Source: DASXTC01 sp036505635
Lineage (GTDB): Bacteria > Acidobacteriota > Polarisedimenticolia > JACPZX01 > DASXTC01
Assembly: GCA_036505635.1 (NCBI GenBank)
Contig: DASXTC010000064.1
Location: 1 to 64,000, forward strand
Direction of reading: 5' to 3'
Length of the DNA: 64,000 bases
The notes beneath the pieces are model-generated. The model was not told the DNA's origin, searched no databases, and worked only from the letters and a program-made list of their open reading frames with translations. Position numbers and translations under genes: made by a program. Within the stretch, counting starts at the first letter, position 1, and each line of letters opens with the position of its first letter. Of this stretch, positions 1 to 8,511 are shown one piece after another.

Positions 1-251
1 GGGAGCGGAGGTGACCTCGATCGCATCGGACCATCTGGTCAGCGATCTGGGCGGGCCAGTTGATTCGATTCCTGGCTGCGTCTGCTGCACGCCCTGGGAC
101 GCCGGCGATGCTACCGCCGACCTGATGGGATGAGGTATCTGCGTGAATCCGCACAATCCGAGGATGACCGCCGCCGCTACAGGACGCCGATTGCTGAAAC
201 TCTCGACCAGAGAATCGCCTTCGGTCCTCGGGGACTCGCCGGGCGGCCCAA
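1..251. other. Window edge without a supported gene
   Basis: This stretch lies beyond the stop of the minus-strand AAA+ gene. One plus-strand frame is open from base 2 to a TGA at 131-133 (43 codons, no start inside the window) and could be the 3' end of a gene beginning outside. An open frame of that length is common by chance at this GC content and its translation shows no motif I recognise, so I do not call it. I see no convincing terminator hairpin. Confidence 0.3.
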
Positions 252-1607
252 TCATCCCTTCACCCGCAGCCGGTGAATCCTCATCCGCTTCTGGAGCCAG
301 GAGCGGGAGACCATCAGAACGCGGGCGGCGCGGCTGACGTTGCCGCCGCAGCGCTCCAGGGCGCGGCGGATGGCGACGATTTCGGCCACGGCCGCCGCGC
401 GGCGCGCGATCTCCGGCGCCGGGAGCGTCTCGTCCACGCACACGACGATCTCCAGAGCGCCCGGCGCGCCGGTGGCGGCTCCATCCCGCGGGAGGCCGGG
501 GGCTCGTTCCAGATCGGCCAGGTCCTCCTCGCCGATCAGAATCCCCTCCGCGCGCGCCACGGCCCTGGCGAGACACCCATCCAGCTCCCGGAGGTTTCCC
601 GGCCACGTGTGCCGTTGGAGCAGCGCGATCGCCCCGGGCGTCAGCCCCAGGATCGACTTGCCGAGCCGCGCGGCGCGCCGGTCGATCGTCTCGGTCGCGA
701 GCGCCGGAATGTCCCCGGGTCTCTCGCGCAGTGCCGGCAGATCGATGGGAAGCACCTTCAGGGCAGCGAGCAGATCCCTCTTGAAGCGACCCTCCTTCAC
801 CGCAGCATCGAGAGAGACCGAGGTGCCCGCGATAATCCTCGGAGCCGCCTCTGTCTTCAGGATCTCCAGGAGCCGCGTCTGGTCGGCGGGCGGCAGCGAC
901 TCCACGTCCTCCAGGTAGACGGTTCCCCCCTGCGCCAGGTCGAAGAGGCCGGGGCGGCGGCCGCCGCCGTAGAGGCTGCGCTCCAGATCCCCCGGATCGA
1001 CGGCGCGCAGGAGACATCGCACGAAGGGCCCGCCGCGCCTCGGACTGCGCTCGTGGGCGTGGATCGAGCGCGCCAGGATCGACTTTCCGGATCCGGTCTC
1101 ACCTCTCACCAGCACCGGGGCCGACGAGGTCGCGGCCCTGGCGATGAGCCGGATCGCGGCGCCCACGGAGGGGCTCGCGCCGAGAGTGCGCGTCAGGGGC
1201 CGTTCGGGATCGAAACGCGCCGCGCGTCCCAGCGCGCGCGCCGCCCTGACCGAGCGCGCCAGCGCGTCCCCCACCTCGGCATCGCCCGGCGGGCCGGCCA
1301 GGACCTCCCACGCGCCCGCGATCAGCAGATCCCTGCGGAATGCCTCGGGCTGAGCGCCCGCCACCACCACCGCGGCCGTCTCCGAGAGGCGCGACACGAG
1401 ATCGACGAGACGCCTCTCCCCCTCCCCCGTCTGAGGGACGACGAGCAGCACGGCATCGTGCGCCCCCGCCTCGACCTCCGCCTCGACCTGTCTCGCGGTC
1501 TCGGCCTCGAGGATCGAGTGGCCGTCGGAGGCCAGCGCGCCGAGACGCGCGCTCCAGCGCGCCCGGGCCGTCCGGTCCACGAACAGGACCAGCACGCGCC
1601 CGCCCAC
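252..1607 (-). CDS. NtrC-like AAA+ regulator lacking GAFTGA loop, with degenerate receiver
   Basis: A 451-residue cytosolic transcription regulator with the order of NtrC-family enhancer-binding proteins. Residues 1-125 look like a response-regulator receiver, but the phospho-acceptor aspartate is replaced (AVLLVVP where LLD..MP is expected). Residues 140-385 form an AAA+ domain with Walker A GETGSGKS (169-176), a Walker B-like strand TVYLEDVE (about 229-236; acidic pair reversed from the usual DE) and the sensor region ending PALRERPGDI. The sigma-54-contacting GAFTGA loop is absent: SLYG runs almost directly into GLFDLAQGG. A Fis-type helix-turn-helix occupies about 408-451. The GTG start lies 4 bases after the pmbA stop, so it ends a nine-gene run. 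By analogy with TyrR, also GAFTGA-less, I infer sigma-54-independent and phosphorylation-independent action. Targets are unknown. Confidence 0.85.
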   Translation of the reverse strand: MGGRVLVLFVDRTARARWSARLGALASDGHSILEAETARQVEAEVEAGAHDAVLLVVPQTGEGERRLVDLVSRLSETAAVVVAGAQPEAFRRDLLIAGAWEVLAGPPGDAEVGDALARSVRAARALGRAARFDPERPLTRTLGASPSVGAAIRLIARAATSSAPVLVRGETGSGKSILARSIHAHERSPRRGGPFVRCLLRAVDPGDLERSLYGGGRRPGLFDLAQGGTVYLEDVESLPPADQTRLLEILKTEAAPRIIAGTSVSLDAAVKEGRFKRDLLAALKVLPIDLPALRERPGDIPALATETIDRRAARLGKSILGLTPGAIALLQRHTWPGNLRELDGCLARAVARAEGILIGEEDLADLERAPGLPRDGAATGAPGALEIVVCVDETLPAPEIARRAAAVAEIVAIRRALERCGGNVSRAARVLMVSRSWLQKRMRIHRLRVKG

Positions 1608-1611
1608 GGCT

Positions 1612-2958
1612 CTATTCCCCGCTGACCGCGATGTCGACCAGCAACGTCGAGGAGCCGGCCCCCCCGCCGGGCATCAGCCTGAGATCGCTGGCGACCCCCG
1701 CGATCGAGCGGAACAGATCGAGGATGTTGCCGGCGATGGCGACCCGATCGACCGGGGACTCGGGCCGCCCGCCCCGCAACGTCATGCCGGCCGCCCCGAT
1801 CGAGAAATCCCCCGAGATGGTGTCGATGGTGTGCAGCCCCATCACCTCGGTGATGTAGTAGCCGTCCGAAGCCTCCGCCATCAGCGTCTCGCGCGTGACG
1901 CCGGTCGGCTGCAGATAGAGGGTGGACGGGGAGATGCGCGGCGGCGTCTTGAATGAGGCGCGGTACCCGTTGCCGGTCGGCGCCGCTCCCATCCGCACCG
2001 AAGTGTAGGCGTTGTGCAGGTACCCCTTGAGCACGCCCCCTTCCACCAGCATCGTGCAGCGCGTCGCGCTCCCTTCGGCGTCGTACGGGGCCGAGCGATC
2101 CGCGCCCGGCAGCCTCCCGTCGTCGAGCAGCGTGACCTTGGGGGACCCGACCTGCTCGTTCATTCGCGAGCCCATCAGGGACTTTCCCTTCAGGACGTTG
2201 TCCGCGTGGAAGGCGGGCGACATCGCCTCGATCAGGCTGGCCGCCACCGCGGGGTCCAGCACGAGATTGGCGCGCCGGGTGGGAGGCCTCACGGCCCCCA
2301 GCTTCTGCACCGCGCGCCGCGCGGCCTCGCGCCCCACGTGCACCGGGTCGAGCGCCGCGTGGCGGATCGCGAAGTCCGAATACCATCCGCTCTGAAGCTC
2401 GCCGCGCTCCTCGGCGTTGAGATCGATGAAGGCGTAGGCCCGGCTGTAGGGGTAGGACCGGCGCAACCCGCCGGTGTTGACCACCTCGAGGCGCCCGATG
2501 ACGTCGGTGTACCGGCTCTGGCGCACGCGCGTGACGCGCGGGTCGGTGGCGCGCGCCGATTCCTCCACGCGCCTCGCCAGCCGGATCTTCTCCTGGGGAT
2601 CGACCTTCGCGAGCCCTGGGTCGAAGATGTCCGGCTCGGGCGTGGACGACTCGTCGACCTCGGGGAGCCGGTTGGAGTCGTCGGGGTCCGTGTGCTTGAG
2701 AAGAGCCTTCGCCATGTCCACCGCCTGCCGGAGCCCCTCCTCCGACAGGTCCGCCGTGTAGGTGAACGCCACGTGCCCCCGGTCGAAGAGCCTCAGCCCG
2801 GCCCCCCGCACGTCCTGAGTCTCCAGGCTCTCGATCTTCCCGTCGGCCACCGAGACGGCGAAGACCGTCTGGTCCTCCATGAAGACCTCGCCGCCGCCGA
2901 CCTGGGCGCGCGTCACGGCCGAGACGGCCAGATCGAGGAGCCCCTCGGGATCGCGCAT
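1612..2958 (-). CDS. pmbA: TldD/PmbA family protein (PmbA/TldE subunit)
   Basis: A 448-residue protein matching PmbA (TldE), the non-catalytic partner of the TldD metalloprotease. The heterodimer trims unfolded peptides such as microcin B17 precursor and the CcdA antitoxin in E. coli. It has the family's N-terminal region (VSVADGKIESLETQ) and C-terminal barrel (EVMGLHTIDTISGDFSIGA) but no HEXXXH metal motif, as expected for this subunit. I chose ATG at 2958; a GTG at 2964 would overlap the tldD stop and is also possible. It lies directly behind tldD, consistent with equimolar production. Family assignment is firm; the local substrate is unknown. Confidence 0.93.
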   Translation of the reverse strand: MRDPEGLLDLAVSAVTRAQVGGGEVFMEDQTVFAVSVADGKIESLETQDVRGAGLRLFDRGHVAFTYTADLSEEGLRQAVDMAKALLKHTDPDDSNRLPEVDESSTPEPDIFDPGLAKVDPQEKIRLARRVEESARATDPRVTRVRQSRYTDVIGRLEVVNTGGLRRSYPYSRAYAFIDLNAEERGELQSGWYSDFAIRHAALDPVHVGREAARRAVQKLGAVRPPTRRANLVLDPAVAASLIEAMSPAFHADNVLKGKSLMGSRMNEQVGSPKVTLLDDGRLPGADRSAPYDAEGSATRCTMLVEGGVLKGYLHNAYTSVRMGAAPTGNGYRASFKTPPRISPSTLYLQPTGVTRETLMAEASDGYYITEVMGLHTIDTISGDFSIGAAGMTLRGGRPESPVDRVAIAGNILDLFRSIAGVASDLRLMPGGGAGSSTLLVDIAVSGE

Positions 2959-2960
2959 CG

Positions 2961-4376
2961 TCACGTGGCCACCCCTCCCACCGTGACCTTCGGGATCCTC
3001 AACGTGGGCTGGGCGTCGGCCACGGGGACTCCCTGACCCTCCTTGCCGCAGGTCCCCACGCCGTAGCCGAGGTCGGTGCCCACCATGTCGATAGTGCTCA
3101 GGATCTCCGGGCCGTTGCCGATGAGGGTGGCGTCGCGGATCGGCTCGGCGATCTTCCCGTCGCGGATCACGTAGGCCTCCGAGCAATTGAACACGAAGTT
3201 GCCGGTCGCCACGTCCACCTCGCCGCCCCCCATCCGGCAGATCAGGATGCCGTTTCTCACCGAGGCGAGAATCTGCTCGGGCGGCGTCTCTCCCGGAAGG
3301 ATGATCGTGTTGCGCATCCGAGGCAGCGGCAGGTGCTGGTACGACTCGCGCCTGCCGTGTCCCGTGGGCGTGGAGCCCATCATCCGCGCCGTCCTGCGGC
3401 TGTGCAGGAACCCTCTCAGCACACCCTTGTCGATGAGGACCGCCCGGGAGGTGGAGATCCCTTCGTCGTCCACCGAGGAGGACCCGCGCAGGTTGGGCAG
3501 CGTGCCGTCGTCCACGACCGTGATGAGCGGCGAGGCGACCTTCTGGCCCACGCGCCCGGCATAGACCGAGAGGGACTTCTGGATGAAGTCGGCCTCCAGC
3601 CCGTGTCCGCACGCCTCGTGAACCATCGTTCCCCCCGCTCTGGACGAGAGCACCACCATGAAGGAGCCGGCGGGCGCGGGTCTCGCGGTGAGCTGCTGCA
3701 CGGCCAGGCGCGCCGCCTCGCGCGCGACGTCCTCGGGCAGGTGCACGTTGAAGAACTCGAAGCCGCGCGTCTCGCTGCGCGACTCGGTCCCCGTGCGCAT
3801 GTCCTCTCCCTGCCGGGCCACCGCCGTCACGAACAAGGTGATGTACTGGCGGATCTCGGAGGCCCACGTTCCGTCCGTATCGGCCACCAGCACCCGCTGC
3901 TCGGTGTCCTTGTAGAGCGCGGTCACCTGCACGACCCGCGGATCGAAGGCGCGGCCGGCGGCGTCGGCTCGCTGCAGGATCCGCACCTTCGTTTCCATCG
4001 GGACGGAGGCGGGCGACACGAGGACCACGGAGATGAGCGCCAGCGGGCGCTCCTTGAAGACCACCAGCCGGGGAGAGGCGGGTGCCGCGGGCTGGGCGCC
4101 GCCGCCAGGCGCGGCCGCGTGGGATCTCGCAAGACGCTCGGCCATCCTCAGCAGCGACTCGCGATCCACCTTGTTGCCGTTCGCGTAGAGGGTCCGCTCC
4201 CCTTCCACGAGGCTCAGCCCGGCCCCCTGGTCCACGCCGCAGGAGGCCTCCTCCAGCCGCCCCGCGTCCAGACGCAGCATGGTGCCCGTGGTCCGCTCGA
4301 GGTACAACTGGGCGGAGTCCCCCCCGCGGGAGAGGACCGTCTCGAGGACCTCGCGGGCCAGATCCCGATCGATCAC
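2961..4376 (-). CDS. tldD: Zinc metalloprotease TldD
   Basis: A 471-residue catalytic subunit of the TldD/PmbA protease, cytosolic. The zinc motif HEACGH (HEXXXH, 253-258) is intact, followed by the family segment GLEADFIQ. The C-terminal Cys of GYGVGTCGKEGQG is positioned as the third zinc ligand known in E. coli TldD. Length matches the family (about 480). The GTG start overlaps the coaE stop by 4 bp, and pmbA follows after 2 bp, so the pair is co-translated. An active two-subunit protease is expected. Confidence 0.95.
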   Translation of the reverse strand: MIDRDLAREVLETVLSRGGDSAQLYLERTTGTMLRLDAGRLEEASCGVDQGAGLSLVEGERTLYANGNKVDRESLLRMAERLARSHAAAPGGGAQPAAPASPRLVVFKERPLALISVVLVSPASVPMETKVRILQRADAAGRAFDPRVVQVTALYKDTEQRVLVADTDGTWASEIRQYITLFVTAVARQGEDMRTGTESRSETRGFEFFNVHLPEDVAREAARLAVQQLTARPAPAGSFMVVLSSRAGGTMVHEACGHGLEADFIQKSLSVYAGRVGQKVASPLITVVDDGTLPNLRGSSSVDDEGISTSRAVLIDKGVLRGFLHSRRTARMMGSTPTGHGRRESYQHLPLPRMRNTIILPGETPPEQILASVRNGILICRMGGGEVDVATGNFVFNCSEAYVIRDGKIAEPIRDATLIGNGPEILSTIDMVGTDLGYGVGTCGKEGQGVPVADAQPTLRIPKVTVGGVAT

Positions 4377-5032
4377 GCGTCGCTCCTCGCGGGCAGGTCC
4401 GGGTACCGGTCGAGGTCGTCCAGGAGCATCGCATAGACCTCGTGCGTGCGCGCCTCCGTCTCGGCCAGCGTGCCCGAAGTGTCGATCAGGTAGTCGGCCA
4501 GAAGCTTCTTTTGCGCGAGTGGCGCCTGCGCCGCGATGCGCGCGAGAGCGTCCGGCTCGCTCAGACCGTCGCGCACCATCAGGCGCCTGAGCTGCAGGTC
4601 CGGATCGCAGAAGACCACCACGAGCCGCGGGTAGCGGCGGTAACCGCCGGTCTCCACGAGCAGCGCGGCGTCGGTGACCGCGATGCCCCGCCCCCGCTCG
4701 GCTCCAAAGTCCTCGATAATCCTAGCGGCCTCCGCCAGGATCATGGGATGGAGGATCGCCTCCAGCCTGGCGCGGGCCGCGGCGTCCCGAAAGACCACCT
4801 TCCCCAGATCCTTTCTTCTGATGCCCCCCCGCTCGTCGAGGTATCGCCCGCCGAACTCGGCGGCCACCTTCTCCACCGCGGCGCCGCCGGGCGCCACAAG
4901 GCGGTGCGCCAGATCATCCATGTCCACGACGCAGGCGCCGAGCCGGGCGAAGACCGCGCAGACCGTCGTGCGGCCGCAGGCGATCCCTCCCGTCAGGCCG
5001 ACGGAGAGGATCTTCCGCTCCCCGCCGCTCAC
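4373..5032 (-). CDS. coaE: Dephospho-CoA kinase with Arg in place of P-loop Lys
   Basis: A 219-residue dephospho-CoA kinase, which phosphorylates the 3'-OH of dephospho-CoA in the last step of CoA synthesis. Family features are GLTGGI at the N terminus, DMDDLAHRLV (the DAD/Asp substrate-binding segment), a lid region around KVVFRD and HPMI. The P-loop reads GGIACGRTT, where the family has GGIGSGKS/T: the lysine contacting ATP phosphates is arginine (codon CGC, residue 21). The rest of the protein is full length and uninterrupted. It overlaps folD and tldD by 4 bp each. Activity is probable but the P-loop change is notable. Confidence 0.9.
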   Translation of the reverse strand: MSGGERKILSVGLTGGIACGRTTVCAVFARLGACVVDMDDLAHRLVAPGGAAVEKVAAEFGGRYLDERGGIRRKDLGKVVFRDAAARARLEAILHPMILAEAARIIEDFGAERGRGIAVTDAALLVETGGYRRYPRLVVVFCDPDLQLRRLMVRDGLSEPDALARIAAQAPLAQKKLLADYLIDTSGTLAETEARTHEVYAMLLDDLDRYPDLPARSDA

Positions 5033-5979
5033 GCGCCGGGCCCCCGCCGCCCCGGCGACCCCCTCCGGGCCTTCGCCGCCTTCACGGTGTTCCTCAGAAG
5101 GAGCGCCACGGTGAGCGGGCCGACGCCGCCGGGCACCGGCGTCCAGGCCCCGGAGCGCTCAGCCGCGTCGCGGGGGTGGACGTCCCCGACCAGCGTGTAC
5201 CCCTTGGTCCGCACCTCCTCGAGACGGCCCGGTTCGTCGCCGAACAGGCCGCGCGCGACGGCCACGTCAACTACCTGGTTGATGCCGACGTCGATCACCG
5301 TGGCGCCCGGCTTGATGAAGTCGCGCGTGACGAAGGCGGCCCTCCCGATGGCCGCCACGAGGATGTCTGCGCGCGCCGCGACGCCCGCAAGATCGCGGGT
5401 GCGCGAGTGGCACAGCGTCACGGTGGCGTGCTTTCTCAGCAGCAGCGCGGCCGTCGGCTTGCCCACGATGTCGCTGCGGCCGATGATGACCGCCTCGGCC
5501 CCTTCGATCTCGATCTCCGCGCTGTCGAGCATCTCGAGGATGCCCAGCGGGGTGCAGGGCACCAGGCCCTCCTCGCCCGACCAGAGACGGCCCACGTTGA
5601 TCGGGTGGAAGCCATCGACGTCGCGGGCCGGGTCGATGGCCGCGATGATGGCGCGCGGATCGATACCGGCCGGCAGCGGCATCTGGACCAGGATGCCGTC
5701 CACGTCCCCCGAGCGCGAAAGCTCGCGGACCAGCGCGAGCAGCTCCATCTGGGTGGTGGTGGAGGGAAGCCGGATCTCACGCGGAATGATGCCGGCCTGG
5801 GTGCAGGCCTTGACCTTGTTGCTGACGTAGATGCTGGAGGCCGGGTTGTCACCAACGAGGACCGCCGCCAGGCAAGGCGGCTCGATGCCGGCCGCCCTCA
5901 TCGCCGCCACCTCCGATGCGATCTCGGCGCGAATCTGCTTGGCGGCGCCCCTGCCGTCGAGGATTCTCGACATGGTCAT
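5029..5979 (-). CDS. folD: Methylenetetrahydrofolate dehydrogenase/cyclohydrolase
   Basis: A 316-residue bifunctional FolD interconverting 5,10-methylene-THF, 5,10-methenyl-THF and 10-formyl-THF in one-carbon metabolism. Visible motifs are YVSNKVKAC with the catalytic YxxxK pair (Tyr51, Lys55), DGILVQMPLP, RDVDGFHPINVGRL, PCTPLGI, the NADP-binding VIIGRSDIVGKPTAALLL, VIDVGIN and TPVPGGVGPLT. The C terminus is a little longer and Arg/Gly-rich compared with typical 285-300-residue FolD. The ATG at 5979 overlaps the preceding stop (ATGA). Confidence 0.96.
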   Translation of the reverse strand: MTMSRILDGRGAAKQIRAEIASEVAAMRAAGIEPPCLAAVLVGDNPASSIYVSNKVKACTQAGIIPREIRLPSTTTQMELLALVRELSRSGDVDGILVQMPLPAGIDPRAIIAAIDPARDVDGFHPINVGRLWSGEEGLVPCTPLGILEMLDSAEIEIEGAEAVIIGRSDIVGKPTAALLLRKHATVTLCHSRTRDLAGVAARADILVAAIGRAAFVTRDFIKPGATVIDVGINQVVDVAVARGLFGDEPGRLEEVRTKGYTLVGDVHPRDAAERSGAWTPVPGGVGPLTVALLLRNTVKAAKARRGSPGRRGPGA

Positions 5980-6626
5980 TGCTTCCGGTCCCCAGCCTCG
6001 GCCACCGGAAACTTGCGGAAGGGGAAGACCACGTCGAACGACTCGGCCCCGAGGTTGATCTCGAGCAGACGCACGGTCAGCTCGCGGAACCGGTCCTCGC
6101 GCGGGGCCTCGAACGCGAGGAGCTTCCGGACGCTGCCGCCCGGACGGACCGTCGCCTCGCGATCGAACAGGATCGAGCCCATCTCCTCGAGAGTGGGCGC
6201 CGTCGGTCCGAGCCGGTGCGTCCCCTCGTAGAGGGCCGAATAGTCCAGCGCCATGGAGACATCCTGCTTGTCGGAGGCGAGCCGGGCGTGGCCTGGGTTG
6301 AAGAGGAGGTCCTCGCCCGAGTTGTTGGTCACCCTCAGGACGAAGACGACGTAGCCGCGGTGCAGCTCGTCGACCTTCCCCGGCAGCAGGTCGAGGTCCC
6401 GGCCGAGCGCCGAGCGGATCGCCGCCCGGCGGGCGGCGGCGTCGAGGTAGCCGATCTCGAACGTGGCTCCACCGCGCGACTGCTGGATGAGATCCGCGGC
6501 GTGGGGCTTTCCCTTGTCGTCTCTCGCGACCGCCGCGATCCGGGTCGGCCTGGCCGCAGGGAGGACCGTGGTCGCCGCGAGCAGGGTCAGAGTCGGCAAC
6601 GCAAGGAAAGCGAACCGTTTCCGCAT
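5976..6626 (-). CDS. Secreted protein of unknown function
   Basis: A 216-residue protein with a clear Sec signal peptide (MRKRFAFLA, hydrophobic core, Ala-rich cleavage zone near residue 25). The mature part has an Ig-like or DUF-type beta-rich character with the segment VFVLRVTNNSGEDLLFNPGHARL, reminiscent of periplasmic domains that describe ligand effects, but I recognise no family. It is translationally coupled to folD by ATGA and follows the LytTR regulator by 53 bp, so it could be a target of that system; this is inference only. Confidence 0.75.
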   Translation of the reverse strand: MRKRFAFLALPTLTLLAATTVLPAARPTRIAAVARDDKGKPHAADLIQQSRGGATFEIGYLDAAARRAAIRSALGRDLDLLPGKVDELHRGYVVFVLRVTNNSGEDLLFNPGHARLASDKQDVSMALDYSALYEGTHRLGPTAPTLEEMGSILFDREATVRPGGSVRKLLAFEAPREDRFRELTVRLLEINLGAESFDVVFPFRKFPVAEAGDRKQ

Positions 6627-6679
6627 CACTCCGCAGTCTACGCGAGGCACCGGCAGGGAGTCCACCAGAGCACCGGCTC

Positions 6680-7447
6680 CTACGAGAGCAGCTCCTTGAG
6701 CCTCGCGTGGCCGGCGCGGGAGACCGGCAGGCGCGTGCCGTCGGTGAGGATCGCCACACGGCTGTCCTTGGCGTACAGCTCGATGTTGGCCAGCCGCTCC
6801 ACGTTGAGGATGTAGCCGCGATGGATCCGGACGAAGCGCGCCGGATCGAGGGCTCCCTCCAGCCGGGCCAGCGTCTGCTTCTTGATGCGCCCCTTTCCCT
6901 CGGCCTTCACGCAGATGTAATCGTCCTGCGCCTCGATGTAGTCGATCCGGGCCGTCGGGATGACGTGCACCGCCGAGCCGTCCCGCACGAGCACCCGTTC
7001 GAGGTACCGGCCCGCGCCCTCCGGCCGGGCCGCCATGGCCAGATCCTCGAGGGGCACGGACCCCTTCTTCGCGGCTCCGACCCTGCCCGCCGCCCGCTCC
7101 AGGGCCTCGCCGAGCCGCTGCTCGGTGAACGGCTTGAGCAGGTAGTCCACGGCGTGCACCTCGAAGGCGCGCAGGGCGTGCTCCTCGTAGGCCGTGATGA
7201 AGATGACGGGGATCTCCTTCTCGATCAGCTCCAGGACCTCGAAGCCGTCCAGCTTCGGCATCTGGATGTCCAGAAGCAGCATGTCGGGGTGAAGCTCGGT
7301 GACCGCCTTGACCGCCTCGAAGCCGTTGGCGCACTCCGCAGCGATCTCCACGCCGGCGCGGCGCCCCAGGTACTCGCGCAGCAGGGCGCGTGCCGGGGCC
7401 TCGTCGTCCACCACGATCACCCTCAGCCGGCGCGCCGTGGAGCTCAT
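6680..7447 (-). CDS. LytTR-family response regulator
   Basis: A 255-residue two-component regulator. The receiver (about 8-125) keeps the acidic pair VVDDE, phospho-acceptor Asp60 (LLLDIQMP) and the switch Lys in YLLKPF. The C-terminal LytTR DNA-binding domain (about 150-255) has the family segments IDYIEAQDDYICV and FVRIHRGYILN. LytTR proteins usually bind two short direct repeats about 21 bp apart, and such repeats lie upstream of this operon (9268-9299). The gene overlaps the kinase stop by 4 bp. The partner is almost certainly that kinase. Confidence 0.95.
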   Translation of the reverse strand: MSSTARRLRVIVVDDEAPARALLREYLGRRAGVEIAAECANGFEAVKAVTELHPDMLLLDIQMPKLDGFEVLELIEKEIPVIFITAYEEHALRAFEVHAVDYLLKPFTEQRLGEALERAAGRVGAAKKGSVPLEDLAMAARPEGAGRYLERVLVRDGSAVHVIPTARIDYIEAQDDYICVKAEGKGRIKKQTLARLEGALDPARFVRIHRGYILNVERLANIELYAKDSRVAILTDGTRLPVSRAGHARLKELLS

Positions 7448-8508
7448 GCCGGCCCGCCGGAGACGGGCAACGCCACCTCGACCCGGAAGATCCCCCCCTC
7501 GCGCCGCGCCGCCAGCCGTCCCTCGGCCCCGTATATGGCGGCCAGCCTCCGCCGCACGTTGTCGAGCCCCACCCCCTCATGGCCCCCACCGGCGCGGTCC
7601 GGGTCGACGGGGTTCTCGATGACGATCTGCAGCCGGCCGTCGCGGCGGCGCGTCTCGATCGTCACCGCGCCCCCTTCCACGAGGTGCGCGATGCCGTGCG
7701 TGACGGCGTTCTCCACCAGCGGCTGCAGCAGCAGAGGCGGCACAAGACAATCGGCGCATCCCTCGTCGAGGCGCCGCACCACCGCGAGGCGCTCCCCGAA
7801 CCGGACCTTCTCGACCGCCAGGAGGCTGTCGGCCAGCGCCAGCTCCTGCGACAGCGGGATCTTCTCCGCGGAGCCCAGCTTGAGGATCTTCCTGAACAGA
7901 TCGGCCAGATCGACGCACATCGCGCGCGCGGCGCCCGGTTCGCTTCCGGCCAACGCCGCGATGGAGTTGAGGCTGTTGAAGAGAAAGTGAGGGTTGATCT
8001 GCCCCTTGAGCGCCTTGAGCTCCGCCTCGCGCGCGAGCACCTCGGTCTCCAGCGCCCGTCGCTCGGCCTCCCTCGATTCCTCGAAGGCGATCAGCACGTA
8101 ATGCACCGCCGAGGCCAGCAGGAAGAGAAGCACCCCGACGGCGAACAGGAGGGGAACCTGCGCCGCGTAGCGCCGCGTGGCGCCCTCGAACCACGAGGAG
8201 CGCTCCAGCAGCGAGACCCAGGCGCGCCCGGCCAGAAGCCACAGGATGCACGAGACTGCCGCGCCGCTGCCGTGCACCGCCAGGAGCCGCCGCATCGCCG
8301 TGGTGCGCAGCGGCGCCGCCAGGCAGAGGTACCAGGTCGCCAGGGACTCGAAGCCGAACAGCACCGTCATGGGGACGGCGATGAGCAGCACCTCGTCCCA
8401 GTCCGCCTCGCCGGCCAGCGCGAGGAGTATCGAGAGGAGCCCCGCCACGGGGATCCACGCCGCGAGATAGGGCCCCAGCCTTCCCCTTCGCCTCAGGATC
8501 GGGTGCAT
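7444..8508 (-). CDS. LytS/YehU-type sensor histidine kinase
   Basis: A 354-residue membrane histidine kinase. About four hydrophobic segments fill residues 12-140, with no large extracytoplasmic loop, so the signal is probably sensed in the membrane or via a partner. A short coiled coil (145-168) leads to the His_kinase domain: phospho-acceptor His174 in QINPHFLFNSLNS, then an ATPase domain with PPLLLQPLVENAVTHG (N box) and GVGLDNVRRRL (G box). It lies 3 bp behind the LiaF-like gene and overlaps the regulator. The LiaF-like protein may gate it, as LiaF does LiaS, although LiaS belongs to a different kinase family. Confidence 0.94.
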   Translation of the reverse strand: MHPILRRRGRLGPYLAAWIPVAGLLSILLALAGEADWDEVLLIAVPMTVLFGFESLATWYLCLAAPLRTTAMRRLLAVHGSGAAVSCILWLLAGRAWVSLLERSSWFEGATRRYAAQVPLLFAVGVLLFLLASAVHYVLIAFEESREAERRALETEVLAREAELKALKGQINPHFLFNSLNSIAALAGSEPGAARAMCVDLADLFRKILKLGSAEKIPLSQELALADSLLAVEKVRFGERLAVVRRLDEGCADCLVPPLLLQPLVENAVTHGIAHLVEGGAVTIETRRRDGRLQIVIENPVDPDRAGGGHEGVGLDNVRRRLAAIYGAEGRLAARREGGIFRVEVALPVSGGPA

Positions 8509-8511
8509 GAT

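Noticed and set aside
143..337. A 64-codon plus-strand frame near the left edge
   Set aside because: Overlaps the real minus-strand gene end, Ser/Pro/Arg-rich, with no motif or ribosome binding site.
273..1625. A 450-codon plus-strand frame opposite the AAA+ regulator
   Set aside because: Arg/Gln/His-rich with no motif, mirrors the real minus-strand gene. Similar antisense frames elsewhere (for example opposite tricorn, tldD and GH92) were rejected for the same reason.
1612..4434. A single 940-codon open frame spanning pmbA and the region complementary to tldD frames
   Set aside because: Only its C-terminal 448 codons are PmbA. The upstream half is out of frame with tldD, which is clearly coding there, so it is a GC-driven shadow.
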